NCBI GenBank assembly: GCA_025765615.1
Contig: JAIVFJ010000198.1
Span: 1 to 64,000, forward strand
DNA length: 64,000 bases
Reading direction: 5' to 3'
From: Zopfochytrium polystomum
Taxonomy: Eukaryota; Chytridiomycota; Chytridiomycetes; Chytridiales; Chytridiaceae
Positions 34,501 to 45,829 of this stretch are shown piece after piece. The notes under the pieces were generated by a model. That model was given only the letters and a program-made list of their open reading frames with translations. It ran no database searches and had not been told where the DNA came from. The position numbers and the translations under genes were made by a program. Within the stretch, counting starts at the first letter, position 1; each line of letters starts with the position of its first letter.

Positions 34501-35390
34501 TGTCCGGGTTGATTTGGCCGGTGTGCGTGAAGAAGAAAGGAACGAGAGCGTTCATCAAGTAGCGTGCGAGGGACTCATCCAGGGGTGGGGGGTCAGACAA
34601 CGTTCGGACGCCAGCAATCCCACCGTTCGTGGATGGGGCAGTACTAGTTCCATTCGTCTGCGCGGAGCTGGCGTTGCGGGTCATCCCTGGCGTCTGCTGT
34701 TGCTGCGAATATGGGTCGTCGCCGATTGAGCTGACAGAGCGGTTTGCAACAGATGGGGAGGCTGATGCGAGCGTCGACGAGTCGGTGTCGCTGTTTGAGC
34801 GCATTAAGCGGCTGGAGCTTGCCGACTGAGTGTTTACTCCATTATATGTCAATGGAAAGGACTGCCCGTTGAGGTAAGAGGGAATTTGGGACGCCTGCAT
34901 TTGCTCGTGAGCCTCTGGGTCGCGTGACTCCCTGAATAGCCTCCAGTAGTAAGCTAGACAGTTCGATATGATGCGGAGTACGAGAAGTTGAGAGTGGAGC
35001 AGTTCATTCGATAAAGTTCCTGAGTCAGATTTCACCTGTTTTTGGAACGATAATGGATCAGTCAAATCACGACCAACGAGCAACAATCCTTACTTTCTGA
35101 TTCTGTGAAAGTTTCTGAGGGTTGGAGATATCATCGAGGACAGCGGCGAGATCTCCAATGACGTCCCACAATCGCCAGGGACAAAGCTCTATCACGGCTT
35201 TAACATTCAGGTTGAAAGGCACGTCGGATTCCAAGAACGAAATAGGAAGGCTTGAGTTGATCGGAAGCTACACCATTACGAGGCAGCTTTAGCGTGAAAA
35301 TTCGCAAGCCCAAGCGGTCCCAACGCTTACCTTGTCGCTGATTGAGGTAATCAGCGACTGAAGGACTTTGATGTCAGTAGTTGCGGACAT
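25511..35390 (-). CDS. NF1: Neurofibromin-family Ras GTPase-activating protein
   Basis: Sixteen exons: 35390-35331, 35267-35094, 35035-34096, 34047-33545, 33499-33206, 33154-32978, 32912-32430, 32371-31826, 31772-31559, 31491-31097, 31038-30781, 30727-29678, 29611-29216, 29163-28224, 28164-27839 and 27772-25511. They join in frame to 3006 codons (3005 residues), close to animal neurofibromin. The start is chosen because MSATTDIKVLQSLITSISDK then LPINSS aligns with the neurofibromin N-terminus. The N-terminal ~1300 residues are helical repeats. The RasGAP domain (~1470-1690) has the arginine-finger segment LFRRNS (Arg near 1513) and FLRFICPAIVNPE. A Sec14-PH lipid-binding module follows (~1835-2080), then a long helical C-terminus with a Gly/Ser-rich insert. 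It should switch Ras off by speeding GTP hydrolysis. Introns are mostly 38-66 nt. The gene is divergent from SEY1. Confidence 0.93.
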
Positions 35391-37446
35391 GGCTGATGCC
35401 CGCACGAGGAGACCCGCAACGCCTTCGCTCTGGCCACCGTCGTCGCCAAACTGCTGTGACGATGAAAGAAGACCAAGGTTAGACAGAAGCCGCCAGAGCA
35501 AAACGGATGGGTGATCATTGGCGAGGCGGCGGGGGCCGCATCACCCCCGCATGATGGCGATCCGACGATTCAGTTCAATCGGCAGATCGGAACAGTGCAA
35601 CCCCCAGTGGATGCAGACCTAGCATCGAACGTGCATCCCTCACCACGGGCCTATCTCGGCCCAGATGCAGGAGGAGCAGAGCGATCGGTGCAGCAGGAAT
35701 CCATTCCTCCTGGTGGGAGTCTCGCCCATCGGCTGAAGGCGGGTGCGGAACCAACCACGTGCGCTGCCGCCAATCGCTCACACGGCGCCCATCTTAACGC
35801 CCGCCAACGCCAACCCACAATCCCTCCCCTCTCACCAGAACCACCACCACCACCGTCCAACATCCGCCGGCACGCACACCCACACCCACACACACAGGCA
35901 CTCACTGAGCTGGCTCGAGGGTTTTTGCCTTTTTCTTCGTTTTTTTCTTTCGATTGGGCGTGGCTATGCGACGACGATGATGATGATGATGAACAAAGAC
36001 AGAGTGGAGAGAGAGTATGCGGTTTTCTTCTTGCCCCAATAGGAAGCGGCCAGGCCGCCCCTTTCGTTGAGAATGGGGGGGAAAAGAAGACAAAAAAATT
36101 AAATAAAATGAAGAAAAAAATTTTTATTTTTTTTTCTTCTTCGTTTTCTTGGTGTTTTCGATTCCCCGCTGCCTCCTGCAGCGTCTCTCAATTGGGCATG
36201 ACGAAGTCGCAAAGAGGCACACTACTCCCCCTCCATACAATTCAGGAGATATTCGATTGCACCTGGTGAAAGGGAAACAGCGCAGACGAAACGACGACTG
36301 AGCTAGTGGCGAGGGATTCGCAAAGGAGGGTCTTGTGTCTGAGCAAGTGAATGTCTGGCTTCACTGAATTACAGTCGCAGGAGCATCCCAGGACGGCATC
36401 CGTAAGATCCCTGTGGACGGAGGGTGCTGATGAGCTTCCCTGCACAAGCACGTTCGCAAGCACAGACCACGCGGTCAAGCAACGCAAAACAATTGAATGC
36501 GCCCGTGATGGTCTTTTAACTGAGGAAATTCCATGAGTGATAAGGATGGCAAACAGCCATCATTTTGTTATCCCCCTCAAACAAAAATTCGGATGACGTG
36601 GCGCATCTTTCTTTCCCTTTCTCCTCTGTCTCCCAACCTTCCCCTCCCTGCCCACAAGCTTCAGCTCCAAGAGAATATCTCTTGGCGACTGCCTCGTCGC
36701 CACCAGCGGGGTCCTCTGGTGTGTGTGCAGTCTCCCCAGTTACTGTTTTTGCTTGTTCCTCGCAGCCTTCGTCTGTGTGCGAAACGGGAAATGTGGCCCA
36801 AATTTGGCCAAGCGACAACGAGTCTCGTCACAGACCCACTGCCGAGCCTCCTCAAGTTCAGGCTGCGCTGCCCCACCAAACAACAAACGAAGGGCTTCAA
36901 GGAAAAATGACCAAGGAACGGGTAACCTGGAAACCAGCGTGTACGAGTTAACTCAACAAGCTATGAGTTCGAAGCCCACAGCTTGAACCCCAGGTTGTGC
37001 AGTCGGACGATGCTTGTGCAGTGTGCGTTAACGAGCAAGGCGGCGGACAGTGGGCGTGCGATCCCTCCTCTGCAGGCAGCTCGCGGGGAGAGTAGGGGAG
37101 GGGGGGGGGGAGGGTTCAAGTGGTGGAGGGTGTGTCGAGGGAAGGTTTCATCGTTCGTCAAGTGCATCAACTATCCCTTCTACCTCACCGACATTATTGA
37201 CAACCCCCAGCAGAAGAAAATCCGAGACAAAAAGGGAAAAGTGAAAAGATGGGGCAGGATAGGAAGAAACAAAACCAAAAAAAAAAAAAAAAAAAAAAAA
37301 AAGAAACCCCAATCTCACCCCACCACTCTCTCGTCATCTTCTCCTGCCCCTTCCCCCTCAGCACCCAGCACTGCCCTTCCCTGCTCCACCCCTCCATCCA
37401 GCAGCCGACCACACCTGGGAGAAGTAACCTCCAACAGCCGCAAGGA
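35391..37446. other. Divergent promoter region between NF1 and SEY1
   Basis: About 2 kb without a supported gene, serving two genes read outward. It contains GAT and CA short repeats (35875-35990), an A/T block near 36090-36140, and a poly-A run at 37279-37302 upstream of SEY1. ORFs across 35511-36269 and 36533-36951 have no recognisable content. Confidence 0.55.
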
Positions 37447-40427
37447 ATGACCGACGAGGATCACGTTGTCCCTTCCGCCGACGACCCGCTCGGCGCCGGG
37501 GTCCCCATCTCGAATGGCAGCGGCGGCCGCGGCGGCGCTGCAGCAGCCCTCAGGTTCTCGCGTCTGGATCCATCTGACCCCCGCCTCCAGATCATCAATG
37601 ACGAGCAGCGCTTCTCGTGAGTCCTGCCCACACACACGCCCAGCTTTGCTTTGCTCAGTCTAATCTGATGTTGCAACCTCCTCCGCATTCCGCATGTCCA
37701 CTCCCCGCCAGCCCGATCGTTCTGGAGTACATGAAAAAGCACTGGGGGATCGCCGATCGCGGCTTCGACTACAACGCCGTTTCCGTCTTTGGCTCGCAAA
37801 GCACTGGAAAAAGTACGCTTTTGAACAGACTCTTTGGCACGAACTTCGATGTCATGAACGAGGCGACCGGGCGACAGCAGACCACCAAAGGTACGCTTGG
37901 TTTGCTGAACTCTCTTTGGCAGTCCTGATTTCGCGTCATCGCCAGGTATTTGGGTGAGCAAAGCAGCCGATGCAAACCTCCTGGTTATGGACGTGGAGGG
38001 CACAGATGGCGGCGAGCGTTTCGAGGATCAAGACTTTGAACGAAAATCCGCTCTCTTCTCTCTCGCTATCAGCGAAGTTGTGATCGTGAACATGTACGAG
38101 AACAACGTGGGACTGTTCAATGGTGCAAACTTGGGCCTGCTGAAGACGGTCCTCGACGTGAACTTGCAGCTCTTCCAACAAGTCGGGTGGGTACATCAAG
38201 CGGGCATGGCACTCAAAACTTACTGCTTTGCTCGCCCAGATCGCCAAAAACTTGCCTCTTTTTCGTGATTCGGGACTTCACGGATACAACCCCCTTGTCA
38301 AAGCTATCAGCCACATTGATGGGTTACCTGCACAAAATATGGTCTTCGCTCAGTAAACCAGCAGGAAAGGAGGACTGCTCAATCGACGACTTCTTCGACT
38401 TCAGCTTCGTTGGCTTGCCGCATAAAGTTTTTGCTCGCGATGCGTTCGAGTCTGCCGTCGCGAAGCTTCGATCCAAGTTCGTGGACTCGAAAAATCCCGA
38501 ATTCGTTTTTAAACCAAATTACCACAAGCACATTCCTGCCGATGGCTTCCCCCATTTCGCCGAAAGTATCTGGGCCAGAATAGTCTCAAATCGCGACTTG
38601 GACTTGCCGACCCAAACGCAATTGCTGGCTCAGCACCGATGCGATGAAATCGCGAAAGAAGTGTTTGTCTCCTTCTCGACAGAAACGTCTCACTTCAAAG
38701 CCCTTTTGGAGGACGGATCCGTCTTGGAATCGTTTGGAAAGGAGACCAACGAAATTGTTCGATCCTCGATTGCGCAGTATGAAAAAGCTGCGTCGAGGTA
38801 TCATCGCGAAGTGTTCTTGGCGAAGCGGAAAGAGTTCTTCACCCGAATGGCGGGAGCTCTGCACGTTGTGTATATTCAATTGTTGGGAAATGTCCATCGT
38901 CGGGCGATCGACATATTCACCACGTCCCTGTCACAACGACTCTCTCCTTCTCATTCTGATGAGTCTCTCGCTGTGGGTGACTTTTCCACTCAGCTGAACG
39001 AAGCAGTTTCGGCAGCGGACTCTTACTTTATTAAAATTGCCGAGTCTGGTCGATTGGAAGGATCAGATTGGTCCTACGATAGCCAGCTGGCCCAGCTCCG
39101 CGAGGAGATTAACAAGATTGCAGCCGAGAAGCGGACGGAGTCTATTGCGGCAATGCAGAAGGGCCTCGAAAAATCAGCATCTGAAAGCCTAACGGAGGCG
39201 ATCCAATTAGCCGTGAATGAAGCGCAACCCGGGATGTGGAAAGCAATTATAGAATCACTGAAAGAAGTCTTGAGCGCATCGGAAGTGCAGTTGAAGAAGC
39301 GCGCTTTGGGTACGACCGAAACTTCACTCCATTACATACAAATTAATCTAATTTTTTAATCAAATCAAGGCTTCTCCATGAGCGAAGAGGAATTGAACGC
39401 TGCTGCCAGAAATTTGCGGTGGCAAGTGTGGACGGCGTTTCAAGATTGCGTGAGGAAAGAAATTTCCGAGGACTCCACGCTGGCAAGATTGCGAAATCGC
39501 TTTGAAGCAAAGTTCCGCTACGACGACAAAGGCGTGCCGAGAATTTGGAAATTGGACGACCCTATTGATACTTACTTTAAGAATGCCTTTGACCATGCCG
39601 AGAAGCTTCTGAACGTGTTTGCCCGGATCGATGTTCCAACAAGCCTCATTGGTGACGCGATCATTGACGACCCGGTAAGTGCCGAGTCGCCTAAATGGAA
39701 GCTCCCTAACAGTGTTTTCCCCATTTCCAAGCGGTTCCAACCAACTTCAACTACAATTCTTTCCGCCCCTCGGCTTCAAGTTATTCGTGATCGCTTCAAG
39801 AAAGATGCGGATGTATTGTTCATTGAAGCAAAACGGTCGATGGTGGTGACCACTGCGAAAATTCCAATCTGGTTTGTCGGCCTCACCGTCGCGCTGGGTT
39901 GGAACGAGTTTATGATGGTGCTCTTCAACCCATTGTACTTTGTGCTGATGCTCATCACTCTTGCGGGTAAGCCGTTTTCTGGGGCTTCATACACACTTTC
40001 TCACCGCCATCTCTCTTGTCCTTGGTGATCTTTCCATTTGTCAGGGATGTACGCAAGTAAGTTTGCCCGCCAATTTTGTGGCTCTTGTGAAGTGGGTTCT
40101 TACTTTTGCTTCTTTTTTTTTTTTTTTTTTTTTTTTGAAGCTTGGTATCTTGGGATGGTCGGGCCATTATATCAAGTAGCCAAAGCCACGTCCGGCGAGA
40201 TTTTCAAGCAAGTGAACGGGGAGCTTCAGAAACGCGGGGTTCGCTTCAACGAGCAAGGGAGCTCGGGACGGAAGGGCGCGCGGAGCCGCAGCCGGACCAG
40301 CGTCGAGAGGAACCGCGGCGTGGGCGAGCCGAACGGCATCGAGCTGGTGGACGCGGCGCGCAGCCTCGCCGCCTCGGAATCCAAGCTGAAGCGGAAGGCC
40401 TTTTCATCACCTTCGCTGGACGAGTGA
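37447..40427 (+). CDS. SEY1: SEY1/RHD3-type ER membrane-fusion GTPase (atlastin-like)
   Basis: Eight exons: 37447-37616, 37712-37890, 37946-38186, 38240-39309, 39370-39674, 39732-39966, 40045-40056 (12 nt) and 40141-40427, giving 833 codons in frame (832 residues). The GB1-type dynamin-like GTPase has the P-loop GSQSTGKST (residues ~84-92), the switch [19 protein letters not shown] and the guanine-binding RD in FVIRD. A long three-helix-bundle domain follows. Two hydrophobic segments from ~699 to ~750 ([17 protein letters not shown] onward) form the reticulon-like hairpin anchor, followed by a cytosolic tail with an amphipathic helix ([19 protein letters not shown]) and a basic/Ser-rich end. 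The protein tethers and fuses ER tubules. The 12-nt exon encodes most of GMYA between the two membrane segments and joins in phase. Confidence 0.95.
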
Positions 40428-40985
40428 AAAAAAAAAAAAACAAAAAAATTCAACAATTAACAAAAACACCCTCCTGCTCCTCCTCCTGCTCCTCCTCCTG
40501 CTCCTCTTCCTGCGGGAAACAAAAAAAAAAGAAAGATGGAAAAAAAAAAGTGGAACGAAATCGAAGGATGCGGTTTTCCCCTCTATTACATTGAAACGTA
40601 CACACTCTCCAATGTTTCCCAAATACAACAACACACTCTCTCTGGCGAGCGGGACCTGACTGGAAGCGGGTGGGTGGGGGCAGCGGGAACGCTCTGCGGG
40701 TCCCCGCACAGCAACACCAAGAAGTCGCAATCCGTATCCCACCCCTTTACCCCCCCCCTTTTATTGTTTGCCTCCTCGTTCAAAGACGAAATAAAAATTA
40801 AAAAAAAATGCCCCTTGTATTGTCGAAAAGAAAAAAGGAACAACAAACACAACCCAAGAGGGAGGGAGAGAGAGGGAGAGAGAGGGAGAGAGAAGCAGTC
40901 CGTTTCGTTAACCGTTTTCGCTTTTTCGCCTTTCGTTTTTCTCCCTCTCCCTCTCTCTCTCGCTCTCTCTCCCTTTTCTCTGTTT
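40428..40985. other. Convergent intergenic spacer SEY1 / RPC2
   Basis: 558 bp holding both 3' ends. It has A-rich tracts right after the SEY1 stop (from 40427), a CTC-CTG-like repeat at 40470-40510 and GA/CT simple repeats at 40858-40980. No gene is seen. Confidence 0.6.
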
Positions 40986-41454
40986 CTACGCCTTTTCGTC
41001 CAACTCCCCGACCGACAGCCGCGGCACCACGTTCATGGCCATCAGCTCCTGGAACAGCAGCTTGCACGCGTACGGGATGGTGGTGGTGACGACCGACTTG
41101 CGCGACTTGCAGTGCTGGCAGTACCCCGACCACGCGTTGACGAGCCCGCACTCGCGGCACACCTCGACCTCGTACGAGTCGGACGACTGCAGCAGCCGCT
41201 CGATGAGCAGGGAAGCCGTGCCGTGCCCGATCAGGCACTTTGTGGAATGAAAATTGTTTTTGGGGGGTTTTTTTTTTTTTTGATCGAAGTGTGCAGCGTG
41301 AGAACAACGCAGATGACAGAGGAAAAAAAGAAAAAAGAAAACAGAAAAAAAAACAAACACGCTCACATCGCGCTCCATTTCGCCGACGCGCAGACCGCCG
41401 TCTCGTGACCGACCTTCGGTCGGCTGGCGGGTCAGAGCGGCTCGCGGGCCTCTG

Positions 41455-41500
<46 letters not shown>

Positions 41501-44500
41501 TAACAAAGATCAATTCTAGCACAGACTGGTCCCCCACTGTCCCCCACTCAAACAACACCCACTGACCACAGGAAAAAAAAAAAAAAAAAAGAAGAAAAAA
41601 AACAACACGAACCGCGACCGTGCGTGCATCTTGTCCATGACCATGTGCTTGAGCTTCTGGTAAAAGATGGGGCCAAAAAAGATGTACGCCTGCAGCGGCT
41701 CGCCCGTGATGCCCGACGTCACGTAGTCCTTGCCAGAGTAGTTGAAGCCGTTCTCGATCAGGATGCGCGACATGTCCTCGACTTTCGACCCGCCGAAACA
41801 CTGTTTTTGTGTTTGTTTTTTTTTTTTTTTTTTTTTTTTTTTTGGTTTTTGGTTTTTGGTTTGGTTTGGTTTGCTTTGGGGTAAGAACAAAAAAAAAAAA
41901 AAAAAAAAAGCTTTTGAAAAACTGGGGGCGAAACAACGGCGCCGTACCGTTCCATACTGCAGCTCTCCCTTCAAAACGCCCGCTTTCCCGGCGAGCAGCT
42001 CAATCATCTTGCCCACCGTCATGCGGGACGGGAAACCGTGCGGGTTCATGATCACGTCGGGGCAGATCCCGAGGTCCGTGAAGGGCATGTCTTCTTGGTT
42101 GACGATGATTCCCACGACGCCCTTCTGGCCGTGTCGCGACGAAAACTTGTCGCCGAGCTCGGGCCGGCGCGTCTGCCGCGTCAGCACCTTGATCAGACTC
42201 TGGTCGGCTTCGTTCGTGGTGAGGAGGACCTTGTGAAGAAAAGAAGAGAAGAATAAAAAAGAAAAAAAAGAAATAAAAAACGAAATCGTGTTAGTGTTTG
42301 GAAAGCGGTGCGCCAAAATCAAAAAAAAAAAAAAAACGAAGAAGAGAAAAGAGAAGAAAGAAAAATACACACTGAGTCCACGACGGACGTTCCCGGATAC
42401 TTATGGCTGAGCGGCGTGTTGCGGTACGCGACCGCGTTTCCGCCGGGTCCGTCCGGTCCCGCAACGACTCGCGGATTTGTTTCGCTCGGAGTTTGCTTGT
42501 TGATCAAAACCATCCCCTCCTTGATCTTTTCTCCCGGCGCTGCCAATCCGTCGCCGTCGATCGCTCCAAACTTCTCAGTCTCCTGCTCCGGCGCGGCAAG
42601 CAGGCGATCAAAAGTTCGGTTGGGATAGGCTTTCACCATTGTGGAGTATTTGCGCATCACTTGGCAGCGACCGAACCCACGATCCAGCGATGCCTGGTGG
42701 GAAAAAAGGTCATTTGCGAGCACAAACCGGAAACGGAAGACCTCCCGCCTACCTTGTTCATGACGAGCGCATCCTCAATGTCGTATCCCGAATAACTCAT
42801 CACAGCCACGGTAGCGGTTTGGCCCGCAGGGAGCTTGTCGTAGCCAATCATCTCAATCGTTCTCGTTCGGACCATCGGCTGCTGTGGATACACCATCAGA
42901 TACAGCAGAGTGTCCATTCTCGTGAGCTGGTTGTAAGCGATAGCGCCGATCGCTTGTTTACCCATAGCGCATTGGTACGTGTTACGAGGTGACTGATTAT
43001 GGTGAGGGTAAGGAATCAGACCGGCGACGGCACCCAGAACAGTGAACGGAGCGATTTCCAGGTGGGTCGTGTTGGCGGATGGGATGGGTTGGCCAGGAGT
43101 GTCGTCTCTGGCGCGGCGCTTTCGGGAGTAGGTTCGGGACGAAGGATCGTCCGCGGGATCGTAAATGATGTCCTTTTCGAACAGAGCGATGTTGCAGTCG
43201 GTTTCTTCGTTGACGTCCACGTACTCGACTTTTCCCTCGCGTACGAGATCTTCAAAGGTTTTGCGACCTTCCATGATCTGGCGAATTTCCGCCTCTCGAA
43301 CGCGGGGTTTGTCTCTTTCCACGATAATCAGTGGCCGGCAGACTCGACCGCCGTCTGATGATATGTTTATAGTTTGATTGGCGATGGTTCGGTAAATGGA
43401 AACGAATGGATAGATACGCCCCGCTCGCCGGAGCTTGCGCATGTCGGACACGAACTTCTCTGGGTCTCGGTGAACGCCCATGATGATGCCGTTCAGGAAG
43501 ACAAGGTATGTAAGCGGGTCTCGGTACATGTCTGATCCGGTAAGGCAGTTGATGTCTTCGACGCCAAGAATGAATGCAAGTTTCCGAACGCCCTCTTCTT
43601 CCGAATCCGTAGTAATGTGAGCCATCAGCGCTAGATTTTTCACCAAACCGCATGCTTCACCCTCTGGTGTGTCTGAAGGACAAAGCATACCCCATTGAGA
43701 CGTCTGCGCGGAAAAACAGAGTTAACAAACCAAAACTTGACATTGACTGCCAAACCTGAAGCGAACGAGGTCCAGACACTTTCCGCGTTTTCTCAAACTG
43801 ACTGTTTATTCTTGTCAGCATCCCGAGGGCGCTGACGTAACTCAGACGAGAGAGAACTTGAGTAACGCCTGCCCGCTCCATTTTAAAGCGTTTCACGTTC
43901 CAGTTTCCAGACGAAATAGCTCGGAAGAGACCATCGGTGATGAACCGTGAGGTTTGGGCGACCGCCGTCGCGGCATCAAACTGCGACGACCGATTCTTCT
44001 TCATCAGTTGCGTGTCAATCGCTCGCTTCAAGGAAAGGTGCCACGACTTGAACAGATCCTCAAAGAGTAGGGCAAGGAGGTCACCAGCACTACATCGCTT
44101 CAGTCAGTCCGAGGTGTCGCAGTTGCAAGAAAACTTACAGCTCCAAGCGCTTGTTGCCCACAAAGTCGCGATCGTCGACCATTCCTCCAGACTTGATAGC
44201 TTGAAGCGTTCGGCGGATCATCAGCGCAATGTAAACGGCCTTTGGACGGAAGTTTAGCTGTCCTTTGACCATTTCGACGGGAACGTGCCCGACAACGTTT
44301 GTTGCAAGCAGGTCTCGCGCCTCTTCGAACGCGTTTCGCTTCATTCCAAAGCGCTGCGTCTTCATGGTGAGCTTGACCTTTGATCCGATCCATTCGAGGG
44401 CTTGCTGCTGTGTCGGGATCCCAAGTTTTGCTGATTCTTCGATCGTGGGGGGAAAGCAGATTAAGCAGTTCTTCGTCGCTGCCGCAAACTAACTCGGCAA

Positions 44501-45673
44501 CCTCCAAATCCGATTCAATGCCCATGGCCTGAGAAGCGGCCGCGTCAAGAGCGAGTTGAAAAAATGCTTTTCAATTCATGGAGTTTCGCCCTACCTTCAT
44601 GATAATCATTACAGGAACATCAACTGATATTGAATTGTGTCTGAGGACGACTTTTGAACCTTTCGCGTAAACGACATGCGTTTTCGAGCGGCGTTCATGC
44701 GTTGAGGATGTGACACTCGCTCCGATCGCTCCAGTGCGATCAGTCTCTGCAATAATTCGGTTCTTTGAAAGTTGCTCTTGAATGAGGAGTACTTTCTCGG
44801 TTCCTCGCACGACAAAATAACCACCTGCGGAGGAGAAAGGAACGTGTATGCGTCATCCAAAAATGCATGGTACGGAAGAAATCTTTACCTGGGTCCAACG
44901 GGCATTCACCGAGCGCGGCCATTTCCGCAGGGCTCTTCCCCGTGAGAACGCAGCGCGAGCTCCTCAGCATGATGGGCATCCTGCCAATCTCAATGTTGTT
45001 CTTCTTAATGAGCTGGTTGTTTCGCGTGTAATGCACGTCGACGTAAATCGAGCCGGCGTACGTCGTGTCGCGAAGTCGACACTCGTGCGGGGTAACGCCG
45101 CGCATGACGCCCCTCGCAATGTCGTACGACTCGGGCGACGCTATCCGGATGCGTTTGAATCTGCGGGAATGGCCCCCCCCCAACAGGGAATAGGGTTGGT
45201 GGAAGATGGGTAAAATGAGCAAAAGATACTTTCGCCGAGGCCCGCTTACTCGAGGAAGAATTTCGGGTCCACGTCCGAGACGACCAGGCGATTCGCGTCC
45301 ACGATCTTTTGGATGTCGGTCTCGACAAAGTAGTTGAAGGAGTCGATGTGCTGCTTGACGAGGCCTTTCGTTTGAAGGAATGCCGGAACGAGCCGCCACT
45401 TGTCCTGCGCGGGGTGGGAGGAGGGATGGGTGCGTGTAAGGAACGTTCGCTCAGCCATGTCACGACGACGACGGCGCTTGCCTCGACCGCGTCGATCGGG
45501 TCCGTCAGGTTCTTGCCAAAGTAGCGCATGTCGTCGCGGGCCACGACGTCGGTTTCAAAGATGGAGGCAGCCTTGCCGCGGGCGGACGGCGGATCGTACG
45601 CGCCGGCGGCGGCGGCGGCGGCCGACGCTCCGTTGCTCATCGAGTGCCCTTTCGAGGCGGCGGCGGCGGCCAT
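40986..45673 (-). CDS. RPC2: RNA polymerase III second-largest subunit RPC2
   Basis: Twelve exons: 45673-45482, 45404-45250, 45160-44889, 44824-44595, 44528-44139, 44089-43756, 43703-42753, 42693-42373, 42229-41948, 41800-41619, 41451-41367 and 41237-40986; about 1214 residues. The assignment to Pol III rather than Pol I/II rests on segments such as [40 protein letters not shown] and the C-terminal VCRECGL...YCQHCKS zinc site with [20 protein letters not shown]. Catalytic-region motifs [15 protein letters not shown] and the hybrid-binding IEDALVMNK are present. A lineage-specific ~25-residue basic insert follows DIIYDPADD. Intron 1 uses a GC donor. Exon 5 has one extra base in a six-base C run (44447-44452): the frame shifts from LLNLLSP to [17 protein letters not shown], and removing one base restores exact phase with exon 6. 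It makes tRNA and 5S RNA in the nucleus. Confidence 0.93.
41458..41499. repeat. (TG)n microsatellite inside RPC2 intron 10
   Basis: About 20 TG units on the plus strand, ending within 10 nt of the RPC2 exon 11 acceptor. On the coding strand it is a CA run directly before CCTACAG. Confidence 0.95.
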
Positions 45674-45829
45674 TTGGGTGACAGATGTAATATTATGTGT
45701 ATGTGTTCAATAACAAAAATGTGAAAACGGCGAGAGAAGGAAACAAAAAAAAAAAAAAAAAAAAAAAAAAAGAAAAAGAAAGCGACTCGAATCATCATCG
45801 CCATAGACTTCTTCGCCCCCCTCATTTTT

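Noticed and set aside
35391..35501. Start of NF1 further upstream, in frame with HPSVLLWRLL
   Set aside because: No in-frame ATG before a TGA upstream. The ATG at 35390 gives a start that aligns with neurofibromin and joins exon 2 in phase.
40986..45673. Assignment as RNA polymerase II RPB2
   Set aside because: N-terminal, middle and C-terminal zinc-site segments fit the Pol III subunit far better than RPB2 or RPA135.
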